Shown here: positions 1 through 6,488 of the stretch, piece by piece
Layout of the letters: every line of letters begins with the position of its first letter
Position numbering within the stretch: position 1 is the stretch's first letter
NCBI RefSeq assembly: GCF_029351045.1
Contig: NZ_JARKIN010000001.1
Span: forward strand, 2,541,001 to 2,605,000
Direction of reading: 5' to 3'
From: Streptomyces sp. WMMB303
GTDB lineage: Bacteria > Actinomycetota > Actinomycetes > Streptomycetales > Streptomycetaceae
Length of the DNA: 64,000 bases
Translations under genes and position numbers: made by a program
Notes under the pieces: generated by a model
The model's database searches: none
Seen by the model: the letters and a program-made list of their open reading frames with translations, nothing else
Told to the model about the DNA's origin: nothing

Positions 1-2
1 CC

Positions 3-1484
3 CTGCCGGGCCACGCCTTCGTCAGCGGCGGCCCCGGATCCGGCAAGACCGAACTGCTCCGTTCGCTGGCGGCCTCCCTCGCCGCCGGGGAGCGCCCGGA
101 CCGGCTCGCGCTGGTGCTGGTGGACGGCGCGGGTGCGGACGCCGGGGACGGATTGCGGGTGTGCGAGGAGCTTCCGCACACCACCGCGCGGCTGACGGCG
201 GGCGACCCGGTGCGGATGCGGCAGTTCGCGCAGTCGCTGAGCGCCGAGCTGAAGCGGCGGGCCGAACTGATCGGTGACGAGAGCAGCTTCGAGGAGTATG
301 TGCGGTCGGCGGCCCGCCCCTCCGGACGGGTGGTGGCGCCACGTCGGGCGCCCGAGCGGGAGCCGGTACGGGAAGCGGCCGCCGAGCCCCGGCCCGGGGA
401 GAGCGTGCAGGTCCCGGCCCCCGCCCGGGCGCCCGAGGAGCGGACCGCCGTGGCCGCACACCGGCCCGGGGGGCACGGTGGCGGAGCCCCGGAGGACCGC
501 ACCGCGGGCGGGAGCACGGCTCCGGGCGGCGGGAGGCATGTCGGCGGAAGCGGCGGAGGGCTGGAGGCACTGCCGCAGCAGGCCGGAGCGCCCGACGAGC
601 CCGCCGGGGCGCCCTCGGCGGCCGCGGGCGGGGCGGAGCGGCGACCGGACCCGGGCGACCGAGCCGTCCCGGGCGGCGGGACGGCGGCGGAGCCCGAGCC
701 GGACGGCACCCGGCGCACGCTCCGGCTGCGGCGCGCCGACGCGCGGCCCGGTGAGCAGCCGCCCGCGGAGCCGGGTACGGCCGCGGCGTCCCGCGCCGAG
801 ACAGCCCGTGAGGGGTCCGGCGCCGAAGCAGTCCGCGCCGACTCCTCCCCTGACGCGACTGGTTCCCGGCGTACCGGTGGGCAGGACGGCGACGCCCCGG
901 CGCCCGCGCTGACGTCGCCCTCCCCGCTGGGCCCCGGTGGTGTGCCGCCCCGGCTCGTAGTGCTGGTGGACGACTTCGACACGCTGGTCGACCCTGCGCT
1001 GGGCAACCCCGGCCGTCCCGCGGCCGGTTCGGTGGTGCGGGCGCTGGAGGCGGTGGCCCGGGCGGGGAGCCGGCTCGGCGTGCATGTGATCGCGGCGACC
1101 GGCCGCGCCGACCGCACGGTGCACACGGCGCCGGCCCGTACGGCGGCGCTGCATGTGGAGCTGACCGGCGGCGAACGCGGCGCCGAGGGCACGCCCCGCG
1201 GCCGGGGCACGCTGACGCTGCGTCAGCGCCGGGGGCCGGAGGGCACCGTGGTCGGCGGGGTTCCGGTCGCCTTCCAGGCGGGCCGGGTCACCGGCCGGAT
1301 CCCCCGGACCGCGACGCTGCGGCCCACGGTGGTGCCGTTGGACTGGGCGCGCGCCGGGGACCCGCCGGCGCGCCGCCAGGTACGGGAGTTGGGCAACGGG
1401 CCGACCGATCTGGCGCTGCTGGCCAGCGCGATGGAGCGGGCGGCCCGCCAGGTGACGCCGGGGACCGCAGCGGGCCCCGCATAG
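3..1484 (+). CDS. FtsK/SpoIIIE-type P-loop ATPase, 3' part
   Basis: The frame is open from the first bases, so the amino terminus lies outside the window; 493 residues are visible. A Walker A motif (GGPGSGKT) is at visible residues 9-16. It is followed by the stretch with spaced Leu/Glu and ELKRRAEL that normally precedes Walker B in FtsK/SpoIIIE domains. Walker B (LVVLVDDFDTL) comes only near residue 317, because about 210 residues rich in Pro, Ala, Gly, Glu and Arg are inserted between them. The remaining 160 residues contain the usual GVHVIAAT strand. FtsK/EssC-class ATPases move DNA or secreted proteins across membranes; which applies cannot be told without the missing half. It converges on the GtrA gene with a 49-nt gap. 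Confidence 0.75.
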   Translation: MPGHAFVSGGPGSGKTELLRSLAASLAAGERPDRLALVLVDGAGADAGDGLRVCEELPHTTARLTAGDPVRMRQFAQSLSAELKRRAELIGDESSFEEYVRSAARPSGRVVAPRRAPEREPVREAAAEPRPGESVQVPAPARAPEERTAVAAHRPGGHGGGAPEDRTAGGSTAPGGGRHVGGSGGGLEALPQQAGAPDEPAGAPSAAAGGAERRPDPGDRAVPGGGTAAEPEPDGTRRTLRLRRADARPGEQPPAEPGTAAASRAETAREGSGAEAVRADSSPDATGSRRTGGQDGDAPAPALTSPSPLGPGGVPPRLVVLVDDFDTLVDPALGNPGRPAAGSVVRALEAVARAGSRLGVHVIAATGRADRTVHTAPARTAALHVELTGGERGAEGTPRGRGTLTLRQRRGPEGTVVGGVPVAFQAGRVTGRIPRTATLRPTVVPLDWARAGDPPARRQVRELGNGPTDLALLASAMERAARQVTPGTAAGPA

Positions 1485-1533
1485 GCACGGTGTGTCCGGC
1501 GGCGGGCGGGCCCCCGGGGTGGCCGGCCGCCCC

Positions 1534-2070
1534 TCACGCGGCCCCCGCCCCGCCGTCGACCCGCGACCGTCCCCGCGCGGTCGGCGCACCCTCCGGGCCG
1601 CGCGCACCGTCCGGGCCCCGCGTGCCGGAGAAGACCAGGGTGCGGGTCCCCCAGAAGCGCACGGCGGTGCCCAGCACCAGGCCCACTCCGGCGCCGGAGA
1701 CGACGTCGGCGAGGGTGGAGGTCAGTCCCAGCAGCTGCCGGGAGACGCCGAGGCAGCCGAGCTGCACGGCCCCGCCCGCCGCGTTGACCAGCACGAAGAC
1801 GCTGAACCTCCGCCAGCCTCCGGCCACCCGGCGGCCGCGCAGCCGGTAGGGGCCCAGCGCGTTGCCCGTGTAGGCGACGGCGACGCCCGCCACGAAGGAC
1901 AGGGCCTTGGCGTACATCGGGTCCATCCCGACGGGACCGCGCAGCCACAGGAAGCCGCCGAGGTCCGCGAGGAAGGCGAAGACACCGACGGCGGCGAATC
2001 CGGCGAGCTCCGCGCAGAACGCGCGGAGCCGCGGCGGCACCCGGGAGGCGGGGGCACTCGGCGCCCTCAC
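1534..2070 (-). CDS. GtrA-family membrane protein (Rv3789-like)
   Basis: A 178-residue protein with four hydrophobic segments. It has the GtrA-family pattern: a first helix with FAAVGVFAFLADLGGF, a Tyr-containing NALGPYRLRG loop and a final helix ending RFWGTRTLVF. GtrA proteins are small membrane partners in transfer of lipid-linked sugars; in Mycobacterium the relative Rv3789 sits beside dprE1-dprE2 and has been proposed as a DPA flippase or an anchoring partner. The GTG start at 2070 is chosen because GGAGGGG lies about 7 nt upstream; the frame stays open further upstream but there reads through the UbiA gene out of frame. It is the last gene of the PAP2-ubiA-gtrA series, and its position suggests a role in DPA handling. 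Confidence 0.8.
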   Translation of the reverse strand: MRAPSAPASRVPPRLRAFCAELAGFAAVGVFAFLADLGGFLWLRGPVGMDPMYAKALSFVAGVAVAYTGNALGPYRLRGRRVAGGWRRFSVFVLVNAAGGAVQLGCLGVSRQLLGLTSTLADVVSGAGVGLVLGTAVRFWGTRTLVFSGTRGPDGARGPEGAPTARGRSRVDGGAGAA

Positions 2071-2096
2071 CGCGCGGCCCCTCCGACGCCCGGCCC

Positions 2097-2170
2097 TCCC
2101 GGCTTCCTGGACGCGCACGGCGCCGGACCTCGCCGCCGCGCACGGCGCCGGACCTCGCGGACGCGCACGG
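2097..2170. repeat. Short direct repeat between ubiA and gtrA
   Basis: The core GCGCACGGCGCCGGACCTCG occurs twice, about 26 bp apart, and a third partial copy (GCGCACGG) follows. It fills the roughly 100-nt gap between ubiA and gtrA. No function is evident. Confidence 0.5.
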
Positions 2171-2171
2171 T

Positions 2172-3248
2172 CTACATCCCCGCGACCGACAGCCCGTACA
2201 GCGCCGCCCAGCACAGCGCGGTGACCGCCAGCGGGGGGTCGCGCAGCAGGACGTCCTCGGGGGAGCCGGACGCGCCGCGGTCGGTGAAGACGGCGTACCG
2301 CAGCACCGCCAGGATCAGCGGCACCATGGAGAGTTGCCGGCACAGTGTGGCCCCGGCGCCGGTGCCGTCCTCCAACGCCCAGAGACAGTAGGCGAGCACC
2401 GCGGCTCCGGCGGCGAGCTGCCAGACGAAGCGCAGATAGCCGACGGTGTACTCGCGCAGCAGTGCCCGGGTGCCGCCCTCGCCCTCGCCCATCAGCAGCG
2501 CCTCCGAGTAGCGCTTGCCCGCCACCATGAACAGCGCGCCGAACCCGGCGGTGATCAGGAACCAGCGGGAGAGCGGAATGCCCAGCGCCAGCCCGCCGGA
2601 CATCGCACGCATCACGAACCCGGCGGTCACCACGGCCAGGTCGATCACCAGGACGCGCTTGAGCCGCAGGCAGTAGGCGACCTGCATGACCACGTAGCCC
2701 GCGAGCAGCGCCGCGGTCGCGGTGTTGCACAGCAGCGCGGCGGCTGTGGTGGAGGCCAGGGCGAGGAGGGTGCCGAGGGCGTAGGCGAGGGGTACCGGCA
2801 CGGTTCCGGCGGCGACGGGGCGGCGGCACTTGTCGGGGTGGGCCCGGTCCGCCTCCGCGTCGCGGGCGTCGTTGAGCAGGTAGACGGCCGCCGCTGCCGC
2901 GGTGAACAGGGCGAAGACGAGGGCGAGCGCGAGCACCGTGCGCACTGCTGCCAGTTCACCGGCGGCGGCGGGCGCGGCGAGGACGAGGAGGTTCTTCACC
3001 CACTGGCGGGGCCGTACGGTCAGCAGCAGCCCGCCGGGGAGGGTCCCGGCGAACCCGGTCGGCTGTCCGGCGGCCGGTCCGGCGCCGACGGCGAGGCGCG
3101 ACTCGGAAGCCGGCCCCGCGGTCGGTCCGGCGCTCTGCTCGGCCGGCGACTCCACCGTCTGCTCGGCGGTCTGCTCGGCGTCGGGGTCCGGGGCGGTCCC
3201 GGCGGGCCGGTGCCCGGGGGAGCCGGTCAGCGTGGAGCGTTCGGTCAT
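2172..3248 (-). CDS. ubiA: Decaprenyl-phosphate phosphoribosyltransferase (DPPR synthase), UbiA family
   Basis: A 358-residue polytopic membrane protein. The first ~85 residues are a Glu/Thr/Ala-rich cytosolic leader; the UbiA domain starts at RPRQWVKN. The first Asp-rich motif reads NDARDAEADRAHPDK and the second region reads DLAVVTAGFVMRAMSGG. These match the mycobacterial DPPR synthase branch (Rv3806c) rather than quinone or heme prenyltransferases. That enzyme transfers 5-phosphoribose from PRPP to decaprenyl phosphate, the first step of DPA synthesis. The ATG at 3248 overlaps the PAP2 stop by 4 nt (ATGA), implying translational coupling. Function by homology is solid; the chain length of the lipid acceptor is not visible from sequence. 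The N-terminal leader is longer than in mycobacteria. Confidence 0.9.
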   Translation of the reverse strand: MTERSTLTGSPGHRPAGTAPDPDAEQTAEQTVESPAEQSAGPTAGPASESRLAVGAGPAAGQPTGFAGTLPGGLLLTVRPRQWVKNLLVLAAPAAAGELAAVRTVLALALVFALFTAAAAAVYLLNDARDAEADRAHPDKCRRPVAAGTVPVPLAYALGTLLALASTTAAALLCNTATAALLAGYVVMQVAYCLRLKRVLVIDLAVVTAGFVMRAMSGGLALGIPLSRWFLITAGFGALFMVAGKRYSEALLMGEGEGGTRALLREYTVGYLRFVWQLAAGAAVLAYCLWALEDGTGAGATLCRQLSMVPLILAVLRYAVFTDRGASGSPEDVLLRDPPLAVTALCWAALYGLSVAGM

Positions 3249-3817
3249 CCGGCCGCCCCCTCCGCAGCCCGCGCCGCGGAGCCGGGCAGGGCCGGGGGCT
3301 GCGCGTCCTGCGGCCGGGCGGCCGCACCCAGCCGGACGACCAGCGCGCCCAGGGCAGCGCCCGCCACCACGTCCGAGGGGTGGTGCACACCGGCGACCAG
3401 CCGGGAGACGCAGATCAGCGCGGCCAGCGCGGCCAGCGGCGTCTCGTACCGCAGTCCGCCCAGGGCCAGCGCCGCCGCACCGGAGGAGGCGGCGTGCGAG
3501 CTGGGGAAGGAGTGCCGCCCCGCCGTCCGTACGAGCGGGACGCGGCCCGCCGGCTCGGGGCGCGGGCGGCGCACGACCCGCTTGATCCCCATGCTGGCCA
3601 GATGCGCGGCACCCACGAGTCCGGTGCCCCGGAGCCAACGCTCCCGCTGCGTACGGTCCGTGGCGGCGCCGGCGAGTCCGACCAGGAGCCAGACGGCCGC
3701 GTGCTCCCCGCTCCAGGACAGCGCGCGGGCGACGCCGGCCACCCGGGCGTCGGCCGCGCAGTCACCCAGAGCGCACGACAGCCGCCGCTCCCACTGTCGT
3801 ACCGCTTTCGCTGCCAC
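3245..3817 (-). CDS. PAP2-family phosphatase, likely decaprenylphosphoryl-5-phosphoribose phosphatase (Rv3807c-like)
   Basis: A 190-residue membrane protein carrying all three PAP2 phosphatase motifs in order: KRVVRRPRP, PSSHAA and SRLVAGVHHPSDV. The His in the second and third motifs form the catalytic pair in this family. In Mycobacterium the adjacent gene to DPPR synthase (Rv3807c) is the proposed phosphatase removing the 5-phosphate of DPPR to give decaprenylphosphoryl ribose. The same adjacency and a 4-nt overlap with ubiA are seen here, so that role is inferred. It starts the minus-strand operon, divergent from dprE1 across 151 nt. A general phosphatidic-acid or undecaprenyl-pyrophosphate phosphatase role is the alternative. 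Confidence 0.82.
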   Translation of the reverse strand: MAAKAVRQWERRLSCALGDCAADARVAGVARALSWSGEHAAVWLLVGLAGAATDRTQRERWLRGTGLVGAAHLASMGIKRVVRRPRPEPAGRVPLVRTAGRHSFPSSHAASSGAAALALGGLRYETPLAALAALICVSRLVAGVHHPSDVVAGAALGALVVRLGAAARPQDAQPPALPGSAARAAEGAAG

Positions 3818-3968
3818 GCTCCGACTCTGCCGCGCCCGGCGCCGCCGCAGGCCGAGCCGCGAGCCGACACACGCCGTTTCACCCTTTCAGCGACCTTTGG
3901 GCGACACCGGCGACGCCACCGGCACGGCCTCCCCTGCCGGGCATTTCCTGGCGCTTACCGTCTCGTCC

Positions 3969-5375
3969 ATGCCCGCTCAGCACCTCCAGCGCGATGTGTC
4001 CGCACCGCCCGACCGCAGCGCCCGGCTGCTGACCGGCTGGGGCGGCACCGCCCCCACCGGCGCCCGGGTGCTGCGGCCGCGCACCCGCCAGGAGGCGGTG
4101 GCGGCGGTCCTGGAGTGCGGGGCGCGCGGCAGCATCCCGCGCGGCCTGGGCCGGGCCTACGGGGACGCGGCGCAGAACGCGGGCGGCACCGTCCTGGACA
4201 CCACCGGGCTGGACCGGGTGCTGGCGGTCGACGCGGCCGAGGGGACGGTGACCTGCGAGGCGGGGGTCAGTCTGCACCGGCTGATGACGGTGCTGCTGCC
4301 GCTGGGCTGGTTCGTACCGGTGACCCCGGGGACCCGCTATGTGACGGTCGGCGGCGCGATCGGCGCGGACATCCACGGCAAGAACCATCACCTCTCGGGC
4401 TCCTTCAGCCGCCATGTGTGCTCCCTGGAGCTGCTGACGGCGGACGGGCAGGTGCGGACGGTCGTGCCGGGCACCGAGCTGTTCGACGCCACGGCGGGCG
4501 GGATGGGCCTGACCGGGCTGGTGCTGAGCGCGACGGTGCGCCTGCTGCCGGTGGAGACGTCGCTGATGGCGGTGGACACCGAGCGGCTCCCCGACCTGGA
4601 CTCACTGCTGGCCACGCTGACCGCGAGCGACCACCGGCACCGTTACTCGGTGGCCTGGATCGACCTGCTGGCGCGCGGCACGGCGGCCGGACGCGCTGTG
4701 CTGACCCGCGGCGACCACGCGCCGCTGGCCGCGCTGCAACAACGGGGGCGCACGGCGCGCGCGGCGCGCAGGGACCCGCTGGCCTTCCGCCCCGGGCGGT
4801 TGCCGCCCGCGCCGCGCACCGTGCCCGGCGGGCTGCTGCGGGGCAGCACGGTCTCGGCTTTCAACAAGTTCTGGTACCACAAGGCGCCCCGCCGCCGGAG
4901 GGGCGAACTCCAGCGGCTCGCCTCCTTCTTCCACCCGCTGGACGGGCTGCCGCACTGGAACCGGGTCTACGGCAGCGCGGGGTTCGTGCAGTGGCAGTGC
5001 GTGGTGGCGCACGAGCACGACGACGCGCTGCGCCGCATCGTGCGGCTGATCTCGCGCCGCTCCTGCCCCTCTTTCCTCGCCGTCCTCAAGCGGTTCGGCG
5101 CCGGGGACCCGGGGTGGCTCTCCTTCCCCGCGGAGGGCTGGACGCTGGCGCTGGACATCCCGACCGGGCTGCCGGGGCTGGCGGACTTCCTCGACCTGCT
5201 GGACGAGGAGGTCGCGCTGGCCGGGGGACGGCTGTATCTGGCCAAGGACGCGCGCATGCGGCCCGAGCTGCTGGCGGGGATGTATCCGCGGCTGGCCGAC
5301 TTCCGGGAGCTGCGCGCCCGGCTGGACCCGCGCGGCGTCTTCACCTCGGATCTGGCCCGGCGGCTGGCCCTGTGA
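3969..5375 (+). CDS. dprE1: Decaprenylphosphoryl-beta-D-ribose 2'-oxidase (DprE1)
   Basis: A 468-residue FAD-dependent oxidase, close to the 461 residues of the mycobacterial enzyme. Visible signatures are GRAYGDAAQNAGG in the FAD domain, the flavin-binding DIHGKNHH loop, the active-site Lys426 in LYLAKDAR, and the closing FTSDLARRLAL. DprE1 oxidises the 2'-hydroxyl of decaprenylphosphoryl ribose, and with DprE2 completes epimerisation to DPA. The residue matching the benzothiazinone-reactive Cys387 of M. tuberculosis is Ala394 (WTLALDIP). ATG 3969 is the first Met giving a family-length protein; long upstream open reading is a shadow of the opposite-strand PAP2 and UbiA genes. It is followed 91 nt later by dprE2. 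Confidence 0.93.
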   Translation: MPAQHLQRDVSAPPDRSARLLTGWGGTAPTGARVLRPRTRQEAVAAVLECGARGSIPRGLGRAYGDAAQNAGGTVLDTTGLDRVLAVDAAEGTVTCEAGVSLHRLMTVLLPLGWFVPVTPGTRYVTVGGAIGADIHGKNHHLSGSFSRHVCSLELLTADGQVRTVVPGTELFDATAGGMGLTGLVLSATVRLLPVETSLMAVDTERLPDLDSLLATLTASDHRHRYSVAWIDLLARGTAAGRAVLTRGDHAPLAALQQRGRTARAARRDPLAFRPGRLPPAPRTVPGGLLRGSTVSAFNKFWYHKAPRRRRGELQRLASFFHPLDGLPHWNRVYGSAGFVQWQCVVAHEHDDALRRIVRLISRRSCPSFLAVLKRFGAGDPGWLSFPAEGWTLALDIPTGLPGLADFLDLLDEEVALAGGRLYLAKDARMRPELLAGMYPRLADFRELRARLDPRGVFTSDLARRLAL

Positions 5376-5466
5376 CACCGCGCCCGGCCGGACACCTCCC
5401 CGCCCCGCGCGCCCCCGGTCCCGCCCATCCCGGACCGGCATCCCGGAAGAACAGTCAGGAGCACTC

Positions 5467-6240
5467 ATGAAGGACGCCTTCGGTTCCCCCCAGTCGCTGC
5501 TCGTCCTGGGCGGCACGTCCGAGATCGCGCTGGCGGCCGTGCGCCGCTTCATGGCCCGCCGCGCCCGCACGGTATGGCTCGCGGGGCGGCCGGGGCCGGG
5601 GCTGGACGCGGCGGCGGCCGGCCTCCGGGAGGAGGCGGCGGCGCACGGCGCGGAGGTCGCCGTGCGCACGGTCCCGTTCGACGCGCTGGCCCCGGAGACA
5701 CACGAGGAGGTGCTGGAGAAGGTCTTCGCCGAGGGCGACATCGACCTGGTCCTGCTCGCCTTCGGGGTGCTGGGCGAGCAGTACCGCGACGAGCAGGACC
5801 CGATGGCGGCCGTGCGCCTCACCCGGACGAACTACACCGGCGCCGTCTCCTCCGGGCTGGTGTGTGCGAACGCGCTGCGCGCCCAGGGGCACGGGTCGCT
5901 GGTGGTGCTCTCCTCGGTCGCCGGAGAGCGGGCACGCCGGGTCAACTTCCTCTACGGGTCCAGCAAGGCGGGACTGGACGCGTTCGCACAGGGCCTGGGG
6001 GACGCGCTGCACGGCTCGGGGGCGCATGTGCTGGTCGTGCGGCCCGGATTCGTGCACACCCGGATGACGGCGGGACGCACGCCCGCACCGCTGGCCACCA
6101 CGCCGGGCGCGGTGGCGGAGGCGATCGAGCAGGGGGTGCGGCGCCGGGCGCGGACGGTGTGGGTGCCGGCCGCGCTGGGCCCGGTGATGAGCGTGCTGCG
6201 GCACCTGCCGCGCAGCGTCTTCCGGCGGCTGCCGGGCTGA
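5467..6240 (+). CDS. dprE2: Decaprenylphosphoryl-2-keto-ribose reductase (DprE2), SDR family
   Basis: A 257-residue short-chain dehydrogenase. The nucleotide-binding turn is LGGTSEIALA, the catalytic Ser is in LSSVAGERARR, and the Tyr/Lys pair is YGSSK. The ending LRHLPRSVFRRLPG is almost the same as that recalled for mycobacterial DprE2. The enzyme reduces the 2-keto intermediate made by DprE1 with NAD(P)H to give decaprenylphosphoryl arabinofuranose. AGGA lies 6 nt before the ATG. Position downstream of dprE1 on the same strand supports co-transcription. It is distinguished from generic SDRs by the EVLEKVFAEGDIDLVLLAFG region and by context. Confidence 0.92.
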   Translation: MKDAFGSPQSLLVLGGTSEIALAAVRRFMARRARTVWLAGRPGPGLDAAAAGLREEAAAHGAEVAVRTVPFDALAPETHEEVLEKVFAEGDIDLVLLAFGVLGEQYRDEQDPMAAVRLTRTNYTGAVSSGLVCANALRAQGHGSLVVLSSVAGERARRVNFLYGSSKAGLDAFAQGLGDALHGSGAHVLVVRPGFVHTRMTAGRTPAPLATTPGAVAEAIEQGVRRRARTVWVPAALGPVMSVLRHLPRSVFRRLPG

Positions 6241-6488
6241 GGACCGGGCACCCGGGACGGCCCCGGGGAGCGGCCTTCCGGGACGACCGCAGGCGGGGTT
6301 CCGGGGCGTCGGGAAGCTTGCTCCGGACCGGGCCGAGGACGGCGCTCCGGATCGGACTGCGCGGGGGACTCGCTGGGGCGGGACGGCGCCGGGATGTGCC
6401 CTCGTCCGGCGTATGGGATAAATCAGATGATTCACCCCTGTCGAGCGAGACAGCCGCCCCTGCTCCCCGTCGACCCCGCGGAACCGCC

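Noticed and set aside
2334..3968. Upstream extension of dprE1 by 545 codons
   Set aside because: The extension is antisense to ubiA and PAP2 and lacks DprE1 homology; the protein fits family length from the ATG at 3969.
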